From assembly GCA_008015155.1 (NCBI GenBank), contig SSFA01000025.1:1-60157 (forward strand): 60,157 bases of DNA, in the 5' to 3' direction. The translations under genes and the position numbers were made by a program. Positions within the stretch are counted from its first letter, which is position 1. Every line of letters starts with the position of its first letter. The stretch comes from Thiothrix sp. (GTDB lineage: Bacteria > Pseudomonadota > Gammaproteobacteria > Thiotrichales > Thiotrichaceae). Under the pieces are notes generated by a model that saw only the letters and a list, made by a program, of their open reading frames with translations, was not told where the DNA came from and searched no databases. Positions 27,845 through 36,848 of this stretch are shown here, piece by piece.

Positions 27845-28278
27845 ACCAAATATACCGCAAAACTGCTTAGCAAAGGGAGGCTATCATAGCCTATTCATTG
27901 CCTAGATGCTGCTAGAATAACGTGCTAAAACTGACTGAACCTAGGCTCGGTTAGCGAGTTTTTTACGCACTTATTAACAACTAATAAGTAAAATTTATTA
28001 ATGGCCAATTCATACTCATTAGGTAGTTATATTAATAATTTCTTTTCTCTTTCATAGGCTTAGCTAAAAATTAAACTATATCATACTGAGGTTGGAGTAA
28101 AATTATAAAAAATCATCAACTGACTTATCCACAGACTAAGAGGTCAGTGAGTCTAGGTTGTGGATAACTGAGTCTATCTCTAGACGAGGGCTACTCCCAC
28201 CCTTAAAGACATATACTGCTTAGTTGGAAGCATTGGCTAGAATGAGTGCTATATACTTTGATTGATTAAGGGGTGGAT
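27845..28278. other. Gene-free AT-rich region with DnaA-box pair
   Basis: This 434-bp gap between the divergent rimO and prk genes has no ORF that looks coding. Positions ~27955-28120 are strongly AT-rich. A pair of perfect DnaA boxes lies at 28125-28167. A promoter for each flanking gene must also be here, but I could not single one out. Confidence 0.6.
28125..28167. promoter_or_regulatory. Inverted pair of consensus DnaA boxes
   Basis: TTATCCACA at 28125-28133 and its reverse complement TGTGGATAA at 28159-28167 both match the DnaA consensus exactly. They face each other 25 bp apart, with partly similar flanks. The AT-rich stretch just to the left resembles a duplex-unwinding element. No dnaA, dnaN or gidA gene is near, so a regulatory (DARS/datA-like) or transcriptional role is as likely as an origin. 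Confidence 0.6.
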
Positions 28279-29193
28279 ATGTCTAAGTTGCATCCAGTTA
28301 TTGCAGTGACTGGTTCATCCGGAGCAGGGACGACTTTCGTCAAGCGTACCTTTGAGGGCATTTTCCGCCGCGAAAAAATCAAAGCAGTGATTGTTGAAGG
28401 TGACAGTTTTCATAGTGTGACGCGTGCTGAATTTAAGTTGCGCTCCAAAGAAGAGCGATATTTTAGCCATTTTGGGCCAGGGGCTAATGATTTTCATGCT
28501 CTAGAGGCCTTATTTAAAGCCTATGCTGAGTCAGGAACGGGTAAAAAACGCTATTACTTACATAATGATGAGGAAGCGCAGGCACATGCTAAGCGTTTAG
28601 CGCAGCAAGGTGTGGATTGTACGGCTGCTTCTGGGGAGTTTACGCCTTGGGAGGATTTAGAGCCAAATACCGATATTCTATTTTATGAGGGACTGCATGG
28701 CTTAGTCCTCGACGATAGCGCTGAGCGTAAATACGGTGGCTATAATGTCGCGCAATATGTCGACTTAGGTATTGGCGTGGTGCCGAGTGTGAATTTGGAG
28801 TGGATTCAGAAAATTCATCGCGACCATGCCGAGCGTGGCTACACGGCGGAGGCCACCGTAGATACGATTTTGCGGCGCATGCCTGATTATATTAACCATA
28901 TTACCCCGCAGTTTTCGCGCACTGACATTAACTTCCAGCGTGTACCCACTGTCGATACTTCTAACCCGTTTATTGCCCGTGATATTCCGTCACCAGACGA
29001 AAGTTTCGTGGTGATTCGTTTTCGCGATCCAAAGAAATTTGATACAGATTTTCCTTATCTATTAGCGATGATCCACGATTCTTTTATGTCGCGGCGCAAT
29101 AGTATTGTCGTGCCCGGAGGGAAGATGACTTTGGCGATGGAGTTGATTCTTAACCCCATCATTCACGATATGTTAGAGGCACGCACCCAATAG
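28279..29193 (+). CDS. prk: Phosphoribulokinase
   Basis: This 304-residue class I (proteobacterial) phosphoribulokinase phosphorylates ribulose 5-phosphate to ribulose bisphosphate, the CO2 acceptor of the Calvin cycle. The N-terminal P-loop is GSSGAGTTFVKRTF, followed by VEGDSFH and the RYFSHFGPGANDF region; the DILFYEGLHGL motif carries the catalytic Asp/Glu area. The ATG at 28279 with AAGGGG before it is preferred to an in-frame GTG at 28273. No RuBisCO gene is in the window. The gene stands alone, as the prkB-type homologue does in other gammaproteobacteria. Confidence 0.93.
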   Translation: MSKLHPVIAVTGSSGAGTTFVKRTFEGIFRREKIKAVIVEGDSFHSVTRAEFKLRSKEERYFSHFGPGANDFHALEALFKAYAESGTGKKRYYLHNDEEAQAHAKRLAQQGVDCTAASGEFTPWEDLEPNTDILFYEGLHGLVLDDSAERKYGGYNVAQYVDLGIGVVPSVNLEWIQKIHRDHAERGYTAEATVDTILRRMPDYINHITPQFSRTDINFQRVPTVDTSNPFIARDIPSPDESFVVIRFRDPKKFDTDFPYLLAMIHDSFMSRRNSIVVPGGKMTLAMELILNPIIHDMLEARTQ

Positions 29194-29201
29194 ATAAACT
29201 T

Positions 29202-29615
29202 TCAGAGCTGTAAGGCTTGCTGAATTTGCTGAATTCTTTGTTCCGCTAAGCTCGGTGAATAAGGCTCAGCGGCAAATTTACCCCAGACAGGTGCAGGCCA
29301 AGCTGGATCAGTTTTAAAACGAGCAATATGATGAAGGTGTAGTTGCGGAACCATATTGCCTAGGGCTGCCATATTCAGTTTATCAGCCTGATAGAGTTGC
29401 ATGAGTTTTCGGCTAACTAAATCAGACTCTTCCCAAAGTTGCTGGCGTTCGCTAGAGCTCAGTTCGTAAATCTCACGAATCTCAGCCCGCTCTGGGACTA
29501 AAATAAGCCAAGGATAGCGGCTTTCATTCATCAACAGTACACGACATAAAGACAAGCGCCCTACAAATAGCGTATCAGCTGCTAGCTGAGGGTGCAGCTC
29601 GAAGCTTTGGCTCAT
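29202..29615 (-). CDS. HIT-family (histidine triad) nucleotide-binding protein
   Basis: This 137-residue member of the HIT superfamily has the triad-type motif QLHLHHIARF near residue 92. It is of the shorter prokaryotic type with a following AWPAPVWG segment. Such proteins hydrolyse or bind nucleoside phosphates; the substrate is unknown. Its start overlaps the stop of the upstream reductase gene by 4 bp (ATGA), so the two are co-translated. Confidence 0.85.
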   Translation of the reverse strand: MSQSFELHPQLAADTLFVGRLSLCRVLLMNESRYPWLILVPERAEIREIYELSSSERQQLWEESDLVSRKLMQLYQADKLNMAALGNMVPQLHLHHIARFKTDPAWPAPVWGKFAAEPYSPSLAEQRIQQIQQALQL

Positions 29616-30649
29616 GCTTGTTTCTCGGCTAAGGCTTTTAAGGTATCCGGACTATAATCAAAGGAGTCTGAATATAAATGCTCAGCTGGCAAACCACATG
29701 CTAAAAAGGCTTCGCGTCCAGCAATAATCATGGGGGGTGGGCCGCTCATATATACTTGATAGGCTATCAAGTCTGGAAAATCCGCCACAACCGCTTCATG
29801 CACCCACCCCGTGCGACCTTGCCATTCATCTTCAGGCTTAGGCTCGGATAGCACAGGAATATATTTAAATTGTGGGTAGCGGTTCATCCAGTCACGCGGC
29901 AAATAGTCCATATATAAATCCTCTTTGCTGCGTACTCCCCAGTATAAGTAGACGTTTTGCTCGAAGCCTTTCAGCTTTAAGTATTCGATCATGCTTTTTA
30001 AGGGCGCAAAGCCAGTACCGCCGCCCACTAAAATAATCGGTTGTGTGAGTTCGCGAATATAGAAACTACCTAAGGGCCCCTGCATGCGCATTAAGGTTTT
30101 TTCTTTCATCTCATTGAATACATGCGAGGTGAAATAGCCGTTGGGTACATGACGAATATGCAATTCAATAAAAGCCTCACCCGTGGGGGCATTCGCCATA
30201 GAAAAGCTGCGGCGTTTGCCATCTCGCAGTAAAAGATCAATATATTGACCGGCCATAAAGCGTAAGCGTTCAGTAGCTGGCAGCTTCAAGGTCATTTCCA
30301 TAACATCCTGATTAAGCTTACGAAGCTTTTCTACACGGACGGGTAAGGTTTTCACTTCAATATCCGCTAGCTCGCCAATTTGCGGGCAATCAATTTCTAA
30401 ATCAGAAACTGCCACTGCCTGACAGAGTAAAGCCCGACCTTGCTCCATATCATAGGGTGAAAGTGCTAGAGGCTCGCCTTGCGGATAATCGACACTGCCT
30501 TGTTTAAGTGTAACCATGCAGGAACCGCAAGAACCCCCTCGACAACTATAAGGCAGAGCAAGACCTTGTCTTAAGCCAGCATCCAGCAGATTTTCTTGTT
30601 CTTCAGCATTAAACGTCTGGCCGCTAGGTTGGACGGTGACTTTGTACAT
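29612..30649 (-). CDS. 2Fe-2S ferredoxin-FAD/NAD(P)H reductase (CDP-6-deoxyglucoseen reductase-like)
   Basis: This 345-residue flavoprotein has an N-terminal plant-type [2Fe-2S] domain (CRGGSCGSC near residue 40 and a later Cys in LLCQAV). An FAD domain with RSFSMANAP follows, and an NAD domain with VGGGTGFAPLKSMIE. It shuttles electrons from NAD(P)H; the partner oxygenase or dehydratase is not present here. The start at 30649 has an AGAGGAAG box; an upstream ATG would add 29 unrelated residues. It is followed by the HIT gene with overlap. Confidence 0.85.
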   Translation of the reverse strand: MYKVTVQPSGQTFNAEEQENLLDAGLRQGLALPYSCRGGSCGSCMVTLKQGSVDYPQGEPLALSPYDMEQGRALLCQAVAVSDLEIDCPQIGELADIEVKTLPVRVEKLRKLNQDVMEMTLKLPATERLRFMAGQYIDLLLRDGKRRSFSMANAPTGEAFIELHIRHVPNGYFTSHVFNEMKEKTLMRMQGPLGSFYIRELTQPIILVGGGTGFAPLKSMIEYLKLKGFEQNVYLYWGVRSKEDLYMDYLPRDWMNRYPQFKYIPVLSEPKPEDEWQGRTGWVHEAVVADFPDLIAYQVYMSGPPPMIIAGREAFLACGLPAEHLYSDSFDYSPDTLKALAEKQA

Positions 30650-30725
30650 TAAGCGATCTTCCTCTACCAAAATTAGTAGGCCTAGTGTAACGATTGCGCG
30701 GGAATTAGGGAATTTAGCGAGGTTT

Positions 30726-30759
30726 AAAAAGGGCATCTTAAGATGGATGACAGATGCCC
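30726..30759 (-). terminator. Rho-independent terminator after dctM
   Basis: On the minus strand GGGCATCT (30759-30752) pairs with AGATGCCC (30738-30731), an 8-bp stem followed by TTTTTAAA. It lies 15 bp past the dctM stop and ends the dctPQM transcript before the reductase gene. Confidence 0.65.
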
Positions 30760-30773
30760 CGACGGGAGATCGT

Positions 30774-32057
30774 TTACATAACGCCTAAGAGCTTAGGGAA
30801 CCATAGGCTAATAGCAGGTACATAAGTGACCAGCACTAAGAAAGCCAACATGGACAGTAACCAAGGCCAAACCGCGATAGTGAGTTCAGTAATACCCATT
30901 TTGGTAATACCCGAAGCCACATAGAGATTTAAGCCTACTGGCGGATGGCACATGCCTACCTCCATATTCACCACCATGATGATGCCAAAGTGAATAGGAT
31001 CGATACCTAGCTTCATAGCCATGGGGAACAGAATCGGTGCGAAGATCAAGACAATGCTAGAGGGTTCCATAAAGTTACCTGCTACTAGCAGCAGAATATT
31101 CACTGCTAATAAGAAGATAATCGCATTCATCCCTTGAGCTAGCATCCAATCCGCTAAGGTTTGAGGAATTTGCTCACTGGTGAGGATGAAAGAGAACATG
31201 ACGGCATTAGTGATGATATACAGCAACATGGCTGACATACTGGCTGAGTTCAGCAGAACTTTAGGTACGTCTTTTAAGCCCATGTCTTTATATACAAATA
31301 CAGCCACAATAAAGGCATAAACCGCACTCATCGCTGCTGCTTCAGTGGGAGTGAAGATACCGGTATAGATACCACCCATGACCACAACAATTAGCAACAA
31401 GCCCCAAATAGATTCACGGAAAGCTTTCCAGCGCATTTTCATATCCGCTTTGGGTTGGCGTGGATAATCAAATTTGCGTGCGCGATACCATGTTGTGAAG
31501 GCTAAGAAACCGGCTAGCATCAAGCCTGGCACAACACCTGCCATAAACAAAGCACCCACAGAGCTATTTGTGGCTACGGCATACATAACCATGACGATTG
31601 AAGGTGGAATCAAAATCCCCAAAGCACCGGAGGTGGTAATGACACCGGCACCAAAGTTTTTCGGGAAGCCAGCTTTGAGCATCGCAGGTAATAGAATCGA
31701 GCCAATCGCCACCACCGTAGCAGGGCTAGAACCAGAAACCGCCGCGAATAAAGCACAGGCGATAACACCCGCTAAACCTAAACCACCATACCAATGCCCG
31801 ACCATGGAGGAGGCAAAGTTAATCATCCGCCTCGCTACCCCACCATGAGTCAGGAAATTACCAGCTAGAATGAAAAAGGGGATCGCCATGATTTCAAACT
31901 TTTCAATCCCAGTGAATAGTTTTAAGGCGACCGCTTCAATCGGTACATCGGGCGTGGTGAACAAGAAGGTCAGTACTGTTAAGCCTAAGGCAATCGAAAT
32001 CGGCATGCCGGTTAGCATGAGGATGATCAATAAGCCAAAAATAATTAAAGCGCTCAT
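30774..32057 (-). CDS. dctM: TRAP transporter large permease DctM
   Basis: This 427-residue membrane subunit of a tripartite ATP-independent periplasmic transporter has the typical family length and about twelve hydrophobic segments. Family motifs include GMPISIALGLTVL at the N-terminus, a GSSPATVVAIGSILLPAM segment near residue 110 and the GVITTSGALGILIPPSIVMV region. It moves the dicarboxylate across the inner membrane with Na+. It overlaps dctQ by 4 bp. Confidence 0.96.
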   Translation of the reverse strand: MSALIIFGLLIILMLTGMPISIALGLTVLTFLFTTPDVPIEAVALKLFTGIEKFEIMAIPFFILAGNFLTHGGVARRMINFASSMVGHWYGGLGLAGVIACALFAAVSGSSPATVVAIGSILLPAMLKAGFPKNFGAGVITTSGALGILIPPSIVMVMYAVATNSSVGALFMAGVVPGLMLAGFLAFTTWYRARKFDYPRQPKADMKMRWKAFRESIWGLLLIVVVMGGIYTGIFTPTEAAAMSAVYAFIVAVFVYKDMGLKDVPKVLLNSASMSAMLLYIITNAVMFSFILTSEQIPQTLADWMLAQGMNAIIFLLAVNILLLVAGNFMEPSSIVLIFAPILFPMAMKLGIDPIHFGIIMVVNMEVGMCHPPVGLNLYVASGITKMGITELTIAVWPWLLSMLAFLVLVTYVPAISLWFPKLLGVM

Positions 32058-32674
32058 GATTTAGGCCCCACAACAGATGGTTCAAGTTCGTCATCTAAGC
32101 CATCCACATGGCCGTGATCGTGATGCGGCATTTCCCCGGTACGTAAATAAGTAACTAAGACTTGAATAAAGCGGAAACACATTAAAGAAGAGCCTAAAGG
32201 TACCGCGAGATAGACAATCCAAGTTGGCCACTCTAAATCCGGTGTGGTAGGGCCTTCATAATGCTCACCCGTTTCAAGACCTAAGCTAGATAAGAGCACG
32301 TAGGCGAGGCCATTTTCCCAGACCATCATCGCACCCAAAATAGCCACAACCCCAGTGAATAGAATGCAAGCACCTAAAGCAAAAATCGTAATAATGCGCC
32401 GCTTTGCAGGGTTTAAACGATTCACTAAAACGTCTACACCAACGTGAATGCCCTGACGTACTCCATAAGCTGCACCAAATTTAGCCATCCATACAAAGAG
32501 AATGATGCACAGTTCCTGCGCCCAACTCAGATGAATTTTTAGTAAGAAATCCTGAAAAGCTCCTAAATGCCAGCCTGATGCATAACGATGGACTACCGCT
32601 ACGAAAATTACCAAGGTGGCAGCTGCAATCAGAAAGGTAATGAATATTTCTTCCAGACGGTCAAGCCACTTCAT
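32054..32674 (-). CDS. dctQ: TRAP transporter small permease DctQ
   Basis: This 206-residue small membrane subunit has four hydrophobic segments, with WLDRLEEIFITFLIAAATLV first. The acidic, His-rich C-terminus (HHDHGHVDGLDDELEP) is in the cytoplasm or at its edge and is unusual but not catalytic. The start is set at 32674, which has a GGGAGGAG box; an upstream ATG adds five residues. It lies between dctP and dctM and overlaps the latter. Confidence 0.93.
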   Translation of the reverse strand: MKWLDRLEEIFITFLIAAATLVIFVAVVHRYASGWHLGAFQDFLLKIHLSWAQELCIILFVWMAKFGAAYGVRQGIHVGVDVLVNRLNPAKRRIITIFALGACILFTGVVAILGAMMVWENGLAYVLLSSLGLETGEHYEGPTTPDLEWPTWIVYLAVPLGSSLMCFRFIQVLVTYLRTGEMPHHDHGHVDGLDDELEPSVVGPKS

Positions 32675-32713
32675 ACACTCCTCCCGCATATGTACTGAAT
32701 TCAGCCAAACAGC

Positions 32714-32748
32714 AAAAAAGCAGCCTACATCAAGACAAGTAGGCTGCT
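32714..32748 (-). terminator. Stem-loop with U-tract between dctP and dctQ
   Basis: AGCAGCCTAC (32719-32728) and GTAGGCTGCT (32739-32748) form a perfect 10-bp stem. On the minus strand six T residues follow. Position after dctP suggests partial termination or mRNA protection, giving more binding protein than membrane subunits. Confidence 0.7.
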
Positions 32749-32763
32749 AATAAAAAGCCTAGT

Positions 32764-33771
32764 TTATTTCGATGGATCGAAGCCTGTTGCGGTATAGATG
32801 GAGGTAATCAAATCTTTACCAATCCGATCGGCCATTTCAGTATGTACAGGTGCTAAGGCTTTTTGCAGTGCTTTAAGCTCATCTTCAGTTGGCTGATAAA
32901 TTTCAGTTTTGCCACTCGCTTTGACAGCTTCTAAGGCTTTATCGTTTTCTTCTTTAGCAATTTGATTCGCATAATCAGTTGACTCTTTTAGGGCTTCATC
33001 TAAGGAGTTACGCACATCTTCAGGTAGCTTGTCCCAAAAAGCTTTATTCGCAATCACTGCATAGCCTAAGTAACCATGATTGGTTAAAGTAGCATTCTTT
33101 TGCACCTCATGCATTTTTTGGGTGTAGAGATTGGAAGGTGGGTTTTCAGTGCCATCTACTACACCGGTTTGCAGTGCTTGATAAGTCTCAGAGAAGGGTA
33201 GAACCTGTGGGTTAGCGCCTAATGCCCGCATTTCAGCTTCTAAGACTTTGGATGATTGGATGCGCATTTTTAAGCCTTTGAAATCATCGGGTGTTTTCAG
33301 TGGCTTATTAGCACTCATAATTTTGAAACCATTATCCCAATAAGCTAAGCCTTTGACGCCCTTGGCTTCTAGTTTGGCTAACAAGCCTTTACCGACTTCG
33401 CCTTGAGTTACTTTATGTAAGTCGTCATAGTTGCGGAAAATATAAGGCAGGTCGAAAGCTTCGAATTCTTTGACACCTAAAGGACCAAATTTAGCTAAAG
33501 ATGGTGCTAACATTTGGACAGCCCCCATTTGCAGAGCTTCCATTTCTTCTTTATCTTTGTAGAGGGTACTATTTGGGAAAACCTCTACTTTAACCGCGCC
33601 TTTAGTTTTTTCTTCAGCTAATTGCTTGAATTTTTCAGCTGCTTTGCCTTTAGGGGTATCAGGGGCAACCACATGGCTGAATTTAATGACGATAGGATCA
33701 GCAGCATAGGCATATAAACTGGATAAACCCAATACAACAGCTGTAGTTAAAGTGAATAGTGTCTTTTTCAT
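32764..33771 (-). CDS. dctP: TRAP transporter substrate-binding protein DctP
   Basis: This 335-residue periplasmic protein has a signal peptide of about 22 residues ending AYA. The family pattern is clear: IKFSHVVAPDTPKGKAAEKF, then LKTPDDFKGLKMRIQSSKV (carboxylate-binding Arg) and DGTENPPSNL. The ligand is probably a C4-dicarboxylate, given the DctB/DctD pair. The start at 33771 has a GGAG box; an ATG 27 bp upstream would break the signal peptide. It is the first gene of dctPQM, behind a sigma-54-like promoter. Confidence 0.95.
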   Translation of the reverse strand: MKKTLFTLTTAVVLGLSSLYAYAADPIVIKFSHVVAPDTPKGKAAEKFKQLAEEKTKGAVKVEVFPNSTLYKDKEEMEALQMGAVQMLAPSLAKFGPLGVKEFEAFDLPYIFRNYDDLHKVTQGEVGKGLLAKLEAKGVKGLAYWDNGFKIMSANKPLKTPDDFKGLKMRIQSSKVLEAEMRALGANPQVLPFSETYQALQTGVVDGTENPPSNLYTQKMHEVQKNATLTNHGYLGYAVIANKAFWDKLPEDVRNSLDEALKESTDYANQIAKEENDKALEAVKASGKTEIYQPTEDELKALQKALAPVHTEMADRIGKDLITSIYTATGFDPSK

Positions 33772-33812
33772 CTCTCGCTCCAAATAAAAAACATACAAAA
33801 CGAGCTTTATAT

Positions 33813-33829
33813 TGGAAGATTCGTGCCAA
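33813..33829 (-). promoter_or_regulatory. Sigma-54 (-24/-12) promoter candidate for dctPQM
   Basis: On the minus strand TTGGCACG-AATC-TTCCA matches the consensus TTGGCACG-N4-TTGCA with one mismatch (the G of the -12 GC). Transcription would start near 33803, about 32 nt before the dctP ATG. A sigma-54 activator, DctD, is encoded 7.5 kb away. The mismatch lies at a highly conserved position, so the assignment is not certain. Confidence 0.6.
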
Positions 33830-33961
33830 TCTAGCTACTATTTTTAAAATAATTTAAAATTAAATAAAAACAATAACTTATGTTTTTTAGATTTTGAGTT
33901 TTTACAGGATTGAGGCGGTTTCCCACCCGTTGACTCCTTAAAGCTTGGCGAAGATCCGCCA

Positions 33962-33992
33962 GAAAAAATACAGCCCCGTTGCGGCGGGGCTG
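33962..33992 (-). terminator. Rho-independent terminator behind the sulfatase operon
   Basis: CAGCCCCG (33971-33978) and CGGGGCTG (33985-33992) form an 8-bp GC-rich stem with a 6-nt loop. On the minus strand it is followed by TATTTTTT. It lies ~120 bp beyond the sulfatase stop and before the dctP promoter. Confidence 0.8.
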
Positions 33993-34109
33993 GGAGAAGA
34001 GGAATATACGAAGGGACAAGCTAGTTATTATAGTTTTAAGCTTAGTACAAACTGAGCAACTTGCTTGCTCATCTTGTTTTTCGGTCTTTTTTGGGCAGTA
34101 AACGGTAGT

Positions 34110-35636
34110 TTAGCGCGGAAAATAATAGTCATACCAATACTTGTCTGAACCCACTAGATTACCAGTAGCTAGGCCAGGTGTTTTAAGCGTAGCTGACCAA
34201 TTCAGCAGTTGCTTATGCATCGCTTGAGCAATGGCCGGGTGTTGTGCAAGTAAATTCACTGCTTCTGGGTGAGGGCTGGAGAGGTCAAACAGATATTCGC
34301 TAGTATCAGCCGCTCTTAGGTATTTCCACTTGCCCTGCCGCACGGCAGATTGTTGCATAAACCGCCAATACAAGGCTCGCGTGGGTTTTTGGTTAAGATC
34401 TTTAAGGTAAGGCATTAAGTTAATGCCGTCTAAATCACTCGTGCTAAGACCTGCGAGTGCAGCAGCCGTGGTGGAGGCATCAATCGAGATCACTGGCTCT
34501 TGATAGACAACCCCAGCAGGTAGATGATCTTTCCAGCGCATTAAGAACGGTACGCGAATCCCGCCTTCGCTGAGCATGCCTTTCTCCCCAATAAACGGTT
34601 CATTTAAAGAACCATCCCAAACAGAATTGCCTTTGGCGTTGGTGATTGCGGATACGGGTGAAACATCTTGTTTAGTCAAATTAAGCGCTGCCCCATTGTC
34701 TCCAATGAATACGATCAGGGTATCGTCATCAATCCCATCATCTTCCAGTTTTTTTACAATTCTTCCTACACCTGCATCGACCGCTGCCAACATAGCCAAA
34801 GCATAGCGGCGGCGCTCAGGCATCGGACCAGGAAATAAATCTAAATACGCTTGACTGGCCTCTAAAGGAACGTGGGGGGCGTAATAGGGCACATATAAAA
34901 AGAACGGATCGGCTTTATGCCGCTGGATAAAGCTCACCGCGGCGTCACTAATCACATCAACACGAAAACGCGTATCTTTAATCGTTTGAGCTGCAATTGA
35001 TTTACCGGAGAGAGTAAAGTTAGCTCGATAATTATTAGAGTAACCTACAAAGTTATCTTGGAACCCGCGGCTTTCTGGGTAATATTTGAGCTTTTCTGCG
35101 AAGGGAATATTCCGCTCATCAAAAGGTATCGAAGAGCCGGGCGCATACACTTCATCATACCAATGCTTTGAACTGGCATTAATATCCAAATGCCACTTCC
35201 CCATAATCCCCGTTTTATAACCCACAGCAGTTAATTTTTCTGCTAGGGTCGCTTGAGTCAGGGGTAATGGAGCATAATTATTATCATCTACCCCGAATTT
35301 TTGTTGATAGCGTCCGGTCATTAAGGCGGCACGCGAGGGGGTACATTGTGGTGCTGTAGCATAACCAGCGGTCATGCGTACACCGGTTTGGGCTAAATAG
35401 TCGAGGTTGGGAGTTTTAATATCCTTGACAATCCCTTGGCTACCCAAATCGGCATAGCCATGATCATCCGTAAAGATAAAGATAATATTTGGCAGGTCGC
35501 TCGTCCGTGTAACAGTTTGGTCAGTGGTTGTTGAATCGCCACCTCCACAACTACTTAAGATAAAAGCTATTGCGCTAAAGGCTAATCCCTGAGCCAAGTC
35601 AAAGGGTGTCCGTAAACTATTTTGTGAGCTATACAC
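34110..35636 (-). CDS. Exported lipoprotein sulfatase (type I, formylglycine)
   Basis: This 508-residue arylsulfatase-fold protein has an N-terminal hydrophobic region ending SSC at residue 30, a probable lipobox, so it is anchored in the envelope. Metal-binding Asp pair TDDHGYADLG is near residue 57, and the modification motif C98-T-P-S-R with TGRY completes the sulfatase signature; Cys98 must be converted to formylglycine. Other metal-site residues appear in the IGDNGA segment. The substrate is not deducible. It is the last gene of the DUF1800-DUF1501-sulfatase unit. Confidence 0.9.
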   Translation of the reverse strand: MYSSQNSLRTPFDLAQGLAFSAIAFILSSCGGGDSTTTDQTVTRTSDLPNIIFIFTDDHGYADLGSQGIVKDIKTPNLDYLAQTGVRMTAGYATAPQCTPSRAALMTGRYQQKFGVDDNNYAPLPLTQATLAEKLTAVGYKTGIMGKWHLDINASSKHWYDEVYAPGSSIPFDERNIPFAEKLKYYPESRGFQDNFVGYSNNYRANFTLSGKSIAAQTIKDTRFRVDVISDAAVSFIQRHKADPFFLYVPYYAPHVPLEASQAYLDLFPGPMPERRRYALAMLAAVDAGVGRIVKKLEDDGIDDDTLIVFIGDNGAALNLTKQDVSPVSAITNAKGNSVWDGSLNEPFIGEKGMLSEGGIRVPFLMRWKDHLPAGVVYQEPVISIDASTTAAALAGLSTSDLDGINLMPYLKDLNQKPTRALYWRFMQQSAVRQGKWKYLRAADTSEYLFDLSSPHPEAVNLLAQHPAIAQAMHKQLLNWSATLKTPGLATGNLVGSDKYWYDYYFPR

Positions 35637-35697
35637 GACCTAATTTATCCCATGCAATTTTAGGCCGAGTATAGAGGAGTCAGGGACAATTACTAAA

Positions 35698-36837
35698 TTA
35701 AATTAATGCGAGTTGGCCTGTCTCTTTTTCACCCAAATTCCACCAATTATTCCGAATAACTGAGTAAATATCGCGAAAATCAGTGGTGTAGATCAAATCG
35801 CCGCGCTCATCTAAATCCACTAAAGAGGGATACTCACCATAAAAGCCACCTTTCACCTGCCCGCCTAGGGCTAATTGCACAGAAGCTGCCCCATGGTCAA
35901 AACCTTTATTTGCATTTTCTTTTAAGCGCCGCCCAAATTCTGAGTAAGTCAGAATCAGTACCTCATCCCACATTCCAATCCGCATGAGGTTAGTACGCAG
36001 GCTGGCTAAACCCTGTGCCAAGCTTTGCAGCAATGGGGTATGGCGTGCCCGATGGTTCGTGTGTGTATCAAAATTAGCCAGGCTAAGTTTATAGGCAGGT
36101 ATATTCAAACCAGAGGCAATTAGCATATAAACCTTGTTCAAACTTTGTCCAAAGCTGCCAGCACCAAAATTTTCTTTGGCAGCTGGTATATCTGTTAAAT
36201 ACTCAGCTAAAGTCGAAGCTAACATATCGATTTGTGCTTGTACGCTCAGGATATGTTGTAGTGATTTATTCGGAGAGTTTGAAGTTAAAGCTCTGATATT
36301 AGAGCCATTCAGTGCAAAATCTTGAGGATCAGAAATGCTTAAGGCTGAAACTGTACTGCCATACAGAGGTCCAAAATTAGTGTCGATTGCCACCCCGGCT
36401 AAAGGATGCGTAGGAAAGGCTTGAGCTATCCAACCATCACTGGCTTTAAACCCCTCCAGTTCTGCAGTATCCCAAACTTCAATGGCTTCAAAGTGGGAAC
36501 GATCTTCTAAAGGTGAGCCTACTCCTTGCACCCAAGCCAGTTCACCTTCATTCCAAGCAGGCATCAAGGCTTTTAGAGCAGGATTCAAACCCAGCTTGCC
36601 TGACAGCGTGAGTACGCTAGAACGGTCGATAGCAGTGGTAGGTCTTGCACTGTAATAAGTGTTATCACTATAAGGAATCAGTGTATTAAGACCGTCATTG
36701 CCACCTTTTAACTCGATCATAATCACAATGCGCCGATTACCTGCGCTGGTACTTAAGGTATTCGCCCACAAACTAGGCGCCACTAGCATACTTAAACTGC
36801 TAAACCCTAGTCCTTTTAAAAAGTCACGACGATTCAT
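35698..36837 (-). CDS. Tat-exported DUF1501 protein
   Basis: This 379-residue protein has a twin-arginine signal, MNRRDFLKGLGFSSLSM, then a DUF1501 domain with IMIELKGGNDGLNTLIPYSD near residue 40, an NFDTHTNHRARH segment and the EFGRRLKENANKGFDHGAA motif. The domain has an alkaline phosphatase/sulfatase-like fold with metal-binding Asp/His. It lies 11 bp after the DUF1800 gene; this pairing recurs in many bacteria. The function is unknown; envelope or surface polysaccharide work is a guess from the adjoining sulfatase. Confidence 0.88.
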   Translation of the reverse strand: MNRRDFLKGLGFSSLSMLVAPSLWANTLSTSAGNRRIVIMIELKGGNDGLNTLIPYSDNTYYSARPTTAIDRSSVLTLSGKLGLNPALKALMPAWNEGELAWVQGVGSPLEDRSHFEAIEVWDTAELEGFKASDGWIAQAFPTHPLAGVAIDTNFGPLYGSTVSALSISDPQDFALNGSNIRALTSNSPNKSLQHILSVQAQIDMLASTLAEYLTDIPAAKENFGAGSFGQSLNKVYMLIASGLNIPAYKLSLANFDTHTNHRARHTPLLQSLAQGLASLRTNLMRIGMWDEVLILTYSEFGRRLKENANKGFDHGAASVQLALGGQVKGGFYGEYPSLVDLDERGDLIYTTDFRDIYSVIRNNWWNLGEKETGQLALI

Positions 36838-36848
36838 AATTATTATTC

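Noticed and set aside
27845..28278. Chromosomal replication origin
   Set aside because: Only two perfect DnaA boxes were found and no dnaA, dnaN, gyrB or mnmG gene is near. The DnaA-box pair is kept as a finding, not as an origin.
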